Below are positions 13,437 through 21,806 of a stretch of 29,231 nucleotides of DNA, piece after piece. The translations under genes were made by a program, and so were the position numbers. The notes under the pieces are model-generated. The model searched no databases, was not told the DNA's origin, and saw only the letters and a program-made list of their open reading frames with translations. Each line of letters opens with the position of its first letter. The stretch's first letter is position 1. Origin of the DNA: CAZBYL01 sp964522805 (lineage in GTDB: Bacteria; Synergistota; Synergistia; Synergistales; Synergistaceae); NCBI GenBank assembly GCA_964522805.1, contig CAZFWP010000010.1, forward strand, positions 1-29,231, in the 5' to 3' direction.

Positions 13437-16110
13437 ATTTTGCCACCTCCGCCCTTTTAAGTGTGAAGCAAAAGACCGAACCGTGCGGCACATTGTCTTC
13501 CATATATATAGCTCCGCCATGGGCGTTAATGATCGATTTGCAGAGAGCCAGCCCCAGCCCAAGCCCGCGCCTGCCGTCCGCTCTGCCACCTGCGGTGTAG
13601 AACATGTCAAAAATTTTCGACCTCGCCTCAGCGGAAATTCCTTCCCCGGTATCAGCAACTTTTATTGTCACGAACTCCGTTTCGGCAGCGGCGGAGATGA
13701 TTATTTCCGTTCCTTCAGTGGTATATTTTACCGCATTGTCAATTAAATTGATAACCACCTGCACTATCAGCCGTGCGTCCATCTCCGCCATAATTATTTC
13801 ATCAGATGGGAGAACGGTGATTTTATGAGACTTGCATCGGCTCATGCGTTTGACAGCTTCAGCGAAGACATCTTCCACCAGTTCAGGCTCCATTTTGATA
13901 TTCATCGTGCCGTTTTCTATTCTGGTGACTGAGAGGAGGTTTTCCACCAGCCCCGCCAGCCAAAGGGAGTCATCATAGATACCGCGGCACAGCTCTATTT
14001 TTTTCTCTTCTTCCAGCTCTGAGCCACGGTCGAGAATAATGGCGGCGTTACCGGTGATGCAGGTGAGCGGCGTTCTTAAATCATGAGAAACGGCCCGCAG
14101 CAGGTTTGCTCGCAGAGACTCTCTTTGTGCCTTGATTTCAACCTCTCTCTTAGCTTCAGCAAGCGTCACTTTTTCCAAAGCTACGCCGCATTCCGTTAAG
14201 ATAGCCAGCAAGAGATTTTTTTGAAAGGCGTCCGGCTCAGTTGCCTGCTTTGCGGCTATTCCGGCTACAGCCAAGGGCTTGTCATGTCCTCTTACAGCAT
14301 AGTATGTGCATTTGGCGCTTGGAAGAGTATCTGTGCCGGCTCCGGCGTATTTGTTGTTGCGGAGCACCCACACAGCGACAGCTCTTTCGCTCTCATCAAA
14401 CAAGCTGATGTCTGCCTCTTGCCCTTCAGCAGTAAAAACAAGCGGCTTTTGAGGGATGCCCTCTTCGTCGGGCAAGTAAAAGAGCACGGAACGTTCAAGG
14501 AGCTTAACAATTTGTGAGGCAGTGGCGTCTATTATTTCGTCAGCATCAACAGCGTTGTGTGTTTTGTTAATAGTTTCCAACAGCACCTCGGTGCGGTAGG
14601 CTTTCTCCGCGGACTGAGCCGCCTGTCTTTTTATTCTCATTGTCAAAGTGCCGGTAATCACGCTTACCATGACCATAATAATGAAGGTTACGGGATAGCT
14701 GCTGTCGTAGACCATAAAGGTCATGCGCGGATCGGTGAAGAAAAAGTTGAAGGCAAAAACACTCGCTAAGGAAACGGAGGCACCGTATATCCAGCCGTTA
14801 GTCCAAAGGGAGGTAAAAAGCACTCCCAAAATGTAGACCATCATGATATTCGCCTCAGCAAAACCGGCATAGTCAAAAGCCAGCCCCACCAGAGTAGAGA
14901 GCACCAGCGCCGCCACTGATTTTACCGCCTCAGAGAGAGCTAAGACGTTCTCTCCTCTGTTGAACTTAATCCTTGCCCTGTATGGCGGGAGATTGTCGGG
15001 GATGATGTAGATGTCAAGGTTCGGCACCATCTCCGAGAGCTTTTCAATAAGATTCTTGGAGAAGAACCAGGTTTTGTGGTTGGTTCGCCCCAACACTATT
15101 TTTGAAATGCCGCCGATCTTCGCATATTCAGCGATTTGAGCGGCAACGTCGTCTCCGTAAACAGTGACCACACGGGCACCCAAATCTTTGGCCAATTTGA
15201 TATTCTGCGCCAGCTTGCCACGGCTTTTTTCGTCCATTTTTTTGATGTCGGATTTTTCCACGTACAGAGCGATCAGCCCACGCTTAAAGGCCGCGGACAT
15301 TCTCGCGGCGTTTCTGATAACTTTGGCGTTTGAGGGTGACGGCGAGAGGCAAGTGAGAATTAGTTCTCCCGCGCCGACAGCAGCGCACTCACCCTCTTTG
15401 ACTGCGGATAAATTCAGCCTGTCCGCAGTCCGGCGCAGAGAAATTTCTCTTAACGCCGCTAAGTTGTGAGGGGAAAAGAAACCGCTTAAGGCCTTCTGCG
15501 CCTGCTTTTCACGGTAAATTTTTCCCTGCCTGAGACGGGTGAGCAAGTCCTCCGGTTCAAGGTCAATAACTTCCACTTGTGCCGCACTGTCAAAAATAAC
15601 ATCAGGAACTCTCTCGTTAACAGCAACACCGGTAATTGAGGAAACAAGGTCATTCAGGCTTTCGATGTGCTGTACATTTACAGTGGTCCACACATCAACG
15701 CCGTTTCGCAGAAGCTCCTGCACATCCATGTAGCGTTTTCTGTGACGGCAGCCCTCGGCGTTAGTGTGAGCGAGTTCGTCTACCAACACAATCGCGGGAT
15801 TTCTTAGGAGAACCGCGTCAAGGTCAAACTCGCGCAGCAAAATGCCTCGGTATGACAAAGAAAGAGGCGGCATAATTTCCAGCCCTTCGAGCAAAGCCAT
15901 CGTTTCCGGTCTGGTGTGAGGCTCGATGTAGCCCACAATGAGGTCAGCCCCGTCCTCTATTGCCTTATGCGCCGCTTCCAGCATGGAGTAGGTCTTACCA
16001 ACTCCGGCGGCATAGCCGAAAAATATTTTTAAGCGTCCCTTTTTCGCCGCATTCTCTTCTGCCGATTTAAGGAGCAGCTCATCGGGGTCGGGTCTGAAGT
16101 CATCTTTCAT
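13429..16110 (-). CDS. kdpD: Sensor histidine kinase KdpD
   Basis: An 893-residue sensor kinase, the family's usual length. Domains in order: N-terminal KdpD ATP-binding domain with Walker A GYAAGVGKT (32-40) and the VDELAHTN segment; a UspA-like domain at about 245-370; four membrane helices at about 395-490; a GAF-like region at about 515-640; HisKA with the phosphorylated His676 in AVSHDLRTP; and HATPase with NLIDNAVKY, DTGEGIS and GLGLGLALC. The start has AGGAGG 6 bases upstream. It overlaps kdpE by 8 bases and follows kdpC by about 20 bases. It senses K+ limitation or ionic stress and, in some species, c-di-AMP through the UspA part; that last role is family knowledge only. Confidence 0.97.
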   Translation of the reverse strand: MKDDFRPDPDELLLKSAEENAAKKGRLKIFFGYAAGVGKTYSMLEAAHKAIEDGADLIVGYIEPHTRPETMALLEGLEIMPPLSLSYRGILLREFDLDAVLLRNPAIVLVDELAHTNAEGCRHRKRYMDVQELLRNGVDVWTTVNVQHIESLNDLVSSITGVAVNERVPDVIFDSAAQVEVIDLEPEDLLTRLRQGKIYREKQAQKALSGFFSPHNLAALREISLRRTADRLNLSAVKEGECAAVGAGELILTCLSPSPSNAKVIRNAARMSAAFKRGLIALYVEKSDIKKMDEKSRGKLAQNIKLAKDLGARVVTVYGDDVAAQIAEYAKIGGISKIVLGRTNHKTWFFSKNLIEKLSEMVPNLDIYIIPDNLPPYRARIKFNRGENVLALSEAVKSVAALVLSTLVGLAFDYAGFAEANIMMVYILGVLFTSLWTNGWIYGASVSLASVFAFNFFFTDPRMTFMVYDSSYPVTFIIMVMVSVITGTLTMRIKRQAAQSAEKAYRTEVLLETINKTHNAVDADEIIDATASQIVKLLERSVLFYLPDEEGIPQKPLVFTAEGQEADISLFDESERAVAVWVLRNNKYAGAGTDTLPSAKCTYYAVRGHDKPLAVAGIAAKQATEPDAFQKNLLLAILTECGVALEKVTLAEAKREVEIKAQRESLRANLLRAVSHDLRTPLTCITGNAAIILDRGSELEEEKKIELCRGIYDDSLWLAGLVENLLSVTRIENGTMNIKMEPELVEDVFAEAVKRMSRCKSHKITVLPSDEIIMAEMDARLIVQVVINLIDNAVKYTTEGTEIIISAAAETEFVTIKVADTGEGISAEARSKIFDMFYTAGGRADGRRGLGLGLALCKSIINAHGGAIYMEDNVPHGSVFCFTLKRAEVAKYE

Positions 16111-16130
16111 GGCACACCTCCTGACTGTGA

Positions 16131-16724
16131 TTATTCAGCTATTATGCCGTCTAGTTTAAGATTCACCAAGAGTACATTCACACGCGCCTCGCCGATTATT
16201 CCCAAAAAGGGTTTATCCGTCGCCGAGCTGATAATTTTGCGCACATACTCCTCGCTTTTGCCGCTGCTTTTGGCGATGCGAAGTACCTGATACTCAGCGG
16301 CACTAGGAGAGATATGGGGATCCAGCCCGCTTCCCGATACCGTCACTAACTCTGCCGGAACAGGATGGGAACCCATCTCCGGATGTGCGGCTTTAATGCC
16401 AGCAACTCTTTTTTCAACAGCGGCGGCGAATTTTTCTCCCGCAGGGCTCATATTGGTGGGCCATGAGTAGAGCAGTTTTTCATTATCTCCGCCTTTAAAA
16501 GTCTCGGTATCTATATTCATCGGACGTCCCCAGAGGTGATTTTGCTCCCGGAAATCTTGCCCTATCAAGAGACTGTATTTTTTGCCGCCGGCCTCAATTA
16601 CACTGCCGTTCGCCTGAAAGGGAAAGAACGCCTGTGCCGTCGCTGTTACCACGGCCGTATATGCTCCGCCGAGCAAAACTGTCATAAGAAGCAGATATAG
16701 TGATGATTTGATTATTAATTTCAT
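16131..16724 (-). CDS. kdpC: Potassium-transporting ATPase subunit KdpC
   Basis: A 197-residue membrane-anchored subunit. One N-terminal helix (about 5-27) is followed by FFPFQANGSVI, typical of KdpC, then GQDFREQNHLWGRP, a PVPAELVTVSGSGLDPHISP block that is the family signature, and a C-terminal segment ending in NVLLVNLKLDG. KdpC stabilises the KdpFABC complex and helps ATP binding to KdpB. I prefer ATG 16724; a GTG at 16733 is an alternative that adds three residues and has better spacing from AAGGA. It lies 46 bases after kdpB. Confidence 0.95.
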   Translation of the reverse strand: MKLIIKSSLYLLLMTVLLGGAYTAVVTATAQAFFPFQANGSVIEAGGKKYSLLIGQDFREQNHLWGRPMNIDTETFKGGDNEKLLYSWPTNMSPAGEKFAAAVEKRVAGIKAAHPEMGSHPVPAELVTVSGSGLDPHISPSAAEYQVLRIAKSSGKSEEYVRKIISSATDKPFLGIIGEARVNVLLVNLKLDGIIAE

Positions 16725-16770
16725 ATACTCCACCGTTTCCTTTCTTTAGTCAACTTTGGTCATCGTCTTA

Positions 16771-18831
16771 TTACACTAATTTCATCGCCGTAAGCAGCAT
16801 ATCTATGACTTTGATAGCCGCAAACGGAGCGATAATACCGCCCAGCCCGTAAACCAGCAGATTGTGAGCCAGCAGCGCACCCGCTGGAAGCTCTCTGTAT
16901 TTAACTCCTTTAAGAGCCAGAGGAATGAGAGCAACGATAATCAAAGCGTTATAGATCACCGCGGAGAAAATAGCGCTCTCACCGCTGGTTAGCCTCATGA
17001 TATTGAGAACTTCCAGCTGCGGGTAGAGTCCTACAAACATGGCGGGAATGATGGCAAAGTATTTCGCCAGGTCGTTGGCGATGGAGAATGTGGTTAAACT
17101 TCCCCTAGTCATCAGCAGCTGTTTGCCGATACGCACGATCTCAATCAGTTTTGTCGGAGAGGAGTCGAGGTCAATCATGTTCCCCGCCTCTTTGGCTGCC
17201 TGAGTACCGCTGTTCATCGCCACAGCCACATCTGCCTGAGCTAAGGCGGGCGCATCATTCGTACCGTCGCCTGTCATCGCCACCAGGTGTCCTTTGGCCT
17301 GAAATTCCCTTATCGTCTTTAGCTTGGCCTCAGGTGAGGCTTCGGCGAGGAAGTCATCCACACCGGCCTCAGCCGCTATCGCCGCCGCAGTTACCGGGTT
17401 GTCTCCTGTGACCATGATGCTCTTTATGCCCATTTTGCGCATGTCGGTGAATTTTTCGCGCACACCGTCTTTGATAATATCTTTGAGGTAGATAACACCA
17501 AGAACACGCTTGTTCTTCGCCACGACAAGCGGAGTTCCGCCCTTGCGGGATACGGAGTCAACCGCAGCGGCGCACTCGGAGCTGTACTTGCCGCCGGAGG
17601 CTTCCACATATTGACGCACGGCGTCGGCAGCTCCTTTGCGTATCTCTCCGCCGCTGTAATCAACACCGCTCATTCTTGTTGCCGCAGTGAAGGGAATGAA
17701 GGCCATGTTAGATTCATTAAGGTTCCGTCCTCTTAGGTTAAACTCCCTTTTCGCCAGCACAACGATACTGCGCCCTTCAGGAGTCTCGTCCGCAAGAGAG
17801 GAAAGCTGTGCCGCATCAGCCAATTCTGACGCTGCTGCGCCGTCAACGGGGATAAATTCGCTGGCCTGCCTGTTGCCCAATGTGATTGTTCCTGTTTTAT
17901 CCAGCATCAGGATATCCACGTCCCCCGCGGCTTCAATGGCGCGCCCGCTCATGGCAAGAACGTTCGCACTATTGAGTCTGCTCATACCGGCGATACCGAT
18001 GGCGGAAAGCAGCGCCCCAATCGTCGTGGGAGCCAGACATACCAGCAGAGCCACAAGAGCCGTAATAGAAGTAGGGTTGGCGATGCTCTGCTGCTTTGCG
18101 GAAAAGTCCGAGAAGGAGTAGAGAGAGAGAGTCACCAGCACAAATATCACCGAAAGCGCGACCAGGAGCATTTGCAGAGCGATTTCATTAGGCGTCTTTT
18201 TACGCGACGCGCCCTCTACCATAGCGATCATTTTATCGAGGAAGCTCTCTCCGGCTTCATTGGTCACGCGCACCACCAACCAGTCTGAAAGCACCGTTGT
18301 GCCGCCGGTTACTGAGCTTCTGTCCCCGCCTGATTCACGGATAACAGGCGCGGATTCACCGGTTATCGCGGATTCGTCCACCGAAGCGGCCCCGTCCGCA
18401 ACCTCGCCGTCCGCAGGAATTTGCTCCCCGGCTTTGACAAGGAAGAGATCTCCCTTTTTCAGCATCGAGGAGGAGATGTCTTCATATCGCTCCCTGTCAC
18501 TTTCATCGCTCATCAAATGAGCCGTAACATCTTTCCTGGCGGAGCGTAAAGAATCTGCCTGAGCTTTACCTCTGCCCTCAGCCACGGCCTCCGCAAAGTT
18601 AGCGAACAGTACTGTCAGCCACAGCATCACCGTTATTCCCAATGTGAAACTAAAGGGCGCGTCTTCAATGCCAAAGAATGCTAAAGCCAGCAATATCGTT
18701 GTCAGAACGGCAGAGAGGTAGACTAAAAACATTACCGGGTTGGCAATTTGGATTCTGGGGTCAAGTTTGACAAAAGATTCCTTTATCGCACGCTGCACTG
18801 CGGCGCTGTCCATCATTTTATTTTTTTCCAT
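16771..18831 (-). CDS. kdpB: Potassium-transporting P-type ATPase subunit KdpB
   Basis: A 686-residue P-type ATPase. The phosphorylated Asp311 lies in DKTGTIT, the actuator motif TGES is at 157-160, the phosphorylation-domain hinge is TGDGTNDAPAL, and the membrane segment contains CLAPTTIGALLSAIG, characteristic of KdpB. It couples ATP hydrolysis to K+ movement through KdpA. AAGGTG lies 8 bases before the ATG and kdpA ends 16 bases upstream, so translation is coupled. Length and motifs show no damage. Confidence 0.98.
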   Translation of the reverse strand: MEKNKMMDSAAVQRAIKESFVKLDPRIQIANPVMFLVYLSAVLTTILLALAFFGIEDAPFSFTLGITVMLWLTVLFANFAEAVAEGRGKAQADSLRSARKDVTAHLMSDESDRERYEDISSSMLKKGDLFLVKAGEQIPADGEVADGAASVDESAITGESAPVIRESGGDRSSVTGGTTVLSDWLVVRVTNEAGESFLDKMIAMVEGASRKKTPNEIALQMLLVALSVIFVLVTLSLYSFSDFSAKQQSIANPTSITALVALLVCLAPTTIGALLSAIGIAGMSRLNSANVLAMSGRAIEAAGDVDILMLDKTGTITLGNRQASEFIPVDGAAASELADAAQLSSLADETPEGRSIVVLAKREFNLRGRNLNESNMAFIPFTAATRMSGVDYSGGEIRKGAADAVRQYVEASGGKYSSECAAAVDSVSRKGGTPLVVAKNKRVLGVIYLKDIIKDGVREKFTDMRKMGIKSIMVTGDNPVTAAAIAAEAGVDDFLAEASPEAKLKTIREFQAKGHLVAMTGDGTNDAPALAQADVAVAMNSGTQAAKEAGNMIDLDSSPTKLIEIVRIGKQLLMTRGSLTTFSIANDLAKYFAIIPAMFVGLYPQLEVLNIMRLTSGESAIFSAVIYNALIIVALIPLALKGVKYRELPAGALLAHNLLVYGLGGIIAPFAAIKVIDMLLTAMKLV

Positions 18832-18847
18832 TGCTTTTACACCTTCC

Positions 18848-20581
18848 TTATAAGTACATCGCCAGATGTTCGGCTACAGGACCTAGGGCCAATACGGGAA
18901 AGAACGATAGCGCACCTATCATCAGGACAACAAAGATGAGCAGCAGTACAAACATCGTATCGCAGGTTGAAAGAGTGCCTGAGGACATTGCCGTTTTCTT
19001 CTTTTCCGCCATCGCACCGGCAATCGCCAAAGCTCCGACCATAGGAACAAAGCGGGCTGCCAGCATAATCACACCAAGGCTTACGTTGAAAAACACCGTG
19101 TCTGTATTAAGCCCGGCAAAGGCGGAACCGTTATTGCCGCCCGCAGATGTATAGGCGTAAAGAATTTCTGAAAGCCCGTGAGCACCGCTGTTGCCAAGAC
19201 TTTGCGCCGCCTGGGGAAGAATGACGGCAATTCCGCTGCCCGCCAAAATGCAAAGAGGCGTAGCTAAACAGACAAAAAGCGACATTTTCATTTCATAAGG
19301 GCCTATTTTTTTGCCGAGATATTCCGGCGTTCGTCCCACCATCAGTCCGGCGATAAAGACTGTCAGCATCGCAAAGCAAATCATGCCGTAGAGACCGCTG
19401 CCGACACCGCCGAAGACCACTTCTCCCAGCTGAATCATCAGCATCGCCGCCATTCCTCCAAGAGGAGTGAGGCTGTCAAACATGACGTTAACAGAGCCGC
19501 TTGACGCAGCGGTGGTGAAGACCGTCCACATTGAAGACATGGCAATGCCGAATCGTGTCTCCTTGCCCTCCATGTTGCCTCCCGCCTGCCCCACAGACGA
19601 AATATCTACAGACCCTCCCTGAATAAGCTGAGGTGTTGCCGCCAGCTCGGAGATCGTCACCGCTGCAAGAGCAGCCAGCAGCAAAATAAACATCGCCGCG
19701 AAAATAGCGCGCCCCTGCCTTTTATCTTTTATATTGCGTCCGAAACTAAAACACAGTGAGACAGGAATGAGAAGAATGGCAAGCATCTCCAGCAAGTTTG
19801 ACAGGGGCGTGGGGTTTTCAAAGGGATGGGCGGAGTTTGTCCCGCTAAAGCCGCCGCCGTTTGTGCCAAGCTGCTTTGGTGCGACTTGGCTGGCCTGAGG
19901 CCCCATCGGCAGAACCATTTGCGAAACTGAGCTTCCGTCTTCAAGAGTTATCGGCTCAACCAAATCTGAAACACGGTAGCTTTGCAGATTTTGCACCGTA
20001 CCGCAGGAGACCAAGGCAACTGAAAGCAAGAGGCAAAGGGGGAGCATCACATAGAGAGCAGCTCTCGTGACATCTTTCCAGAAAGAACCGATAGAGGAAG
20101 CATTTACACGGGTGAACCCGCGGAAAAACGCAAATACGACCGCAATACCCACAGAGGCAGAGAGAAAGTTCTGCACTGTCAGACCCAGTGACTGAGCGAA
20201 GTAGCCCAGCGTTTTCTCACCGGAATATGACTGCCAGTTTGTATTGGTGACAAAGCTGGCCGCGGTATTAAAGGCCAGATCCCAACTCATACCGCCAAAA
20301 CCTTGGGGGTTGAGCGGCAAATACTTTTGCGCCGCCAGCACGGCAAAGAGCAGCACAAAGCTAACAACGCTGAAGGAAAGAGCCGCAAAAGCGTAACTCT
20401 TCCAGTCCATCTCCTCCTCCGCGCTGCCGATGAACCTATAGATGGCTTTTTCGCAGGGAGCAAGCAGCGGCGAAAGAAAGACCCTCTCTCCCGACATAAC
20501 CCTGTCAATATACCCGCCCAAAGGCGCGGCCAACACCACTAAAAGTGCCAAACTGAATCCGTATTCCCACAAGATATCCAT
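18848..20581 (-). CDS. kdpA: Potassium-transporting ATPase K+-channel subunit KdpA
   Basis: A 577-residue multi-spanning membrane protein, the K+-selective subunit of KdpFABC, related to K+ channels and TrkH-type proteins. The first selectivity-loop region, FVTNTNWQSYSGE (about 111-123), and a later GTNGGGFSGTNSAHPFENPTP are family signatures; YTSAGGNNGSAFAGL is a third filter repeat. Start ATG 20581 is chosen because GGGGAG lies 7-8 bases upstream and MDILWEYGFSL aligns with KdpA N-termini. A further upstream in-frame ATG at 20650 adds 23 non-conserved residues. I did not find a convincing kdpF upstream. Confidence 0.97.
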   Translation of the reverse strand: MDILWEYGFSLALLVVLAAPLGGYIDRVMSGERVFLSPLLAPCEKAIYRFIGSAEEEMDWKSYAFAALSFSVVSFVLLFAVLAAQKYLPLNPQGFGGMSWDLAFNTAASFVTNTNWQSYSGEKTLGYFAQSLGLTVQNFLSASVGIAVVFAFFRGFTRVNASSIGSFWKDVTRAALYVMLPLCLLLSVALVSCGTVQNLQSYRVSDLVEPITLEDGSSVSQMVLPMGPQASQVAPKQLGTNGGGFSGTNSAHPFENPTPLSNLLEMLAILLIPVSLCFSFGRNIKDKRQGRAIFAAMFILLLAALAAVTISELAATPQLIQGGSVDISSVGQAGGNMEGKETRFGIAMSSMWTVFTTAASSGSVNVMFDSLTPLGGMAAMLMIQLGEVVFGGVGSGLYGMICFAMLTVFIAGLMVGRTPEYLGKKIGPYEMKMSLFVCLATPLCILAGSGIAVILPQAAQSLGNSGAHGLSEILYAYTSAGGNNGSAFAGLNTDTVFFNVSLGVIMLAARFVPMVGALAIAGAMAEKKKTAMSSGTLSTCDTMFVLLLIFVVLMIGALSFFPVLALGPVAEHLAMYL

Positions 20582-20760
20582 AATATCTCTCCCCTTGTTG
20601 TCTTTAAAAATATTTACCAACCTATGGCCTGCCAGCAGCACGCCGGGCAAAAACCAGCTGCCCTTTTTACCCGCTTACGCCGGCGCAAATGAAAGAAATC
20701 CGCATTTGCAGCACCATGACAATTAAGCACCGCTTTCTCTAAAAGGGCGTTTGTATTTTG
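20582..20760 (-). other. Long untranslated leader of kdpA
   Basis: About 180 bases between the predicted transcription start and kdpA. It can form several GC-rich helices, for example GGGCA/TGCCC near 20640-20660 inside a CGCCG/CGGCG pair. No ORF longer than 40 codons fits kdpF. A riboswitch is possible because kdp operons in some bacteria carry c-di-AMP riboswitches, but I could not match that consensus. Confidence 0.3.
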
Positions 20761-20767
20761 TGAAGGG

Positions 20768-20773
20768 AGTATA
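20768..20773 (-). promoter_or_regulatory. Candidate -10 of the kdp promoter
   Basis: On the minus strand this reads TATACT, 5/6 to consensus. The -35 region 17 bases upstream is poor, as expected for a promoter that needs an activator such as KdpE. Confidence 0.45.
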
Positions 20774-20814
20774 TCGCATAAAAAATAAATGTGCCGTTAG
20801 AGCTTCAGGGTAAG

Positions 20815-20832
20815 ATGTTAATTTTATGTTAA
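20815..20832 (-). promoter_or_regulatory. Candidate KdpE site: direct repeat with 11-bp period
   Basis: On the minus strand TTAACAT occurs twice, with starts exactly 11 bases apart (TTAACAT-AAAA-TTAACAT). Tandem half-sites one helical turn apart are the usual target of OmpR/PhoB-type regulators such as KdpE. The site lies about 42-64 bases upstream of the candidate -10, a normal place for activation. Confidence 0.5.
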
Positions 20833-20887
20833 GATTGATTAATGAAGAGAGTGGTATTGTATCAAAATAACAACTGCCGCTAATATA

Positions 20888-20893
20888 TATAAT
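20888..20893 (+). promoter_or_regulatory. Candidate -10 of the EamA permease gene
   Basis: A consensus TATAAT about 40 bases before the chosen ATG. The -35 is not clear. If used, transcription would start near 20900, which is too close for the alternative GTG start at 20911. Confidence 0.35.
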
Positions 20894-20931
20894 GAAGAAG
20901 ATGGTACTTAGTGGAAAGAGGAAAACTGTAC

Positions 20932-21804
20932 ATGCTTTGGGGAGACTTGGCAGTGCTGCTGGTCGCGCTGATTTGGGGAGCGACCAATGTGGTGATCAGA
21001 GACGCGCTGGAAGGAATTACCCCTTTTTGGTTCTGCGCTCTCCGCTTTATTATCGCTTGGATTACGGTAATGGCCTTTTTTGGCAAAAGAGCGCTTAAGA
21101 TGCCCCCAAAAACCAAACTCACAGGTATCGCCTTGGGAGCGGTCTTTATCTGCGCATATCTTGTGGGTGCTGTGGCTCTGCTCTACACCACAGCGGGAAA
21201 CCAATCCTTTATCATCTCCATGTCTGTGGTCTTCGTACCGCTCTCCGTCTGGTTCATTACTAAAAAATTCCCTGGCTGGCATGTGGCGGCGGCGGTAGCC
21301 CTCTGCACCGCCGGAATGGCTGGGCTGATGCTGGACAGCGCTTTGTCAGTAAACATCGGCGATGCACTCTGTCTGCTCTCAATGTTTTTCGTCACGGCCT
21401 ATATTTTGCTGGTGCAAAGGTATGTCCGCAGCGCAGACCCTTACGGACTCTCCTGCTGGCAGGCTCTGGGAGGTATGATTCTCGCCTTGGTCGCGGCAGT
21501 GTTATTTGAACCGCTGCCGATAAACTTAGCCACAAAAGCCTGGATTGCGGTTGCATATGCAGGCACAATCGGTTTTGCTCTCACTCTGGTTCTGCAAACA
21601 GCGGCACAAAAATACACCAACGCCACTCATGTAGCGATACTTCTTTCCACCTCCGGCGTCTTCGGCAGCATTCTTGGCGTTATCTTCATTGATGAACCAA
21701 TGACATGGCGCATATTCACAGCATCAGGGCTCATTTTAGCAGGAGTACTGATGGTGGAGGCGTTTCCTGCTCTGCAAAAGAAAGTCAGAAGCGGAACTCA
21801 ATAA
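20932..21804 (+). CDS. EamA/DMT superfamily transporter
   Basis: A 290-residue inner-membrane protein with ten hydrophobic segments arranged as two EamA repeats of about 140 residues each. The repeats begin LVALIWGATNVVIRDALEG and, in the second half, ALCLLSMFFVTAYILLVQRY. The second repeat ends with the family's typical S.VFGSILGVIFIDEPMTWR. Such carriers export or import amino acids, drugs or metabolites and the substrate cannot be deduced. ATG 20932 has AGAGG about 10 bases upstream; GTG 20911 is an alternative start adding seven residues. It is convergent with the PdxR-like gene, with only 2 bases between the stop codons and no terminator. Proximity to pdxST raises the idea of a vitamin B6-related substrate, but this is weak. 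Confidence 0.85.
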   Translation: MLWGDLAVLLVALIWGATNVVIRDALEGITPFWFCALRFIIAWITVMAFFGKRALKMPPKTKLTGIALGAVFICAYLVGAVALLYTTAGNQSFIISMSVVFVPLSVWFITKKFPGWHVAAAVALCTAGMAGLMLDSALSVNIGDALCLLSMFFVTAYILLVQRYVRSADPYGLSCWQALGGMILALVAAVLFEPLPINLATKAWIAVAYAGTIGFALTLVLQTAAQKYTNATHVAILLSTSGVFGSILGVIFIDEPMTWRIFTASGLILAGVLMVEAFPALQKKVRSGTQ

Positions 21805-21806
21805 AA

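Noticed and set aside
20582..20720. kdpF upstream of kdpA
   Set aside because: Short frames here do not encode the single hydrophobic helix expected of KdpF.
20582..20760. c-di-AMP (ydaO) riboswitch before kdpA
   Set aside because: The context is suggestive, but the conserved ydaO sequence blocks could not be matched by eye.
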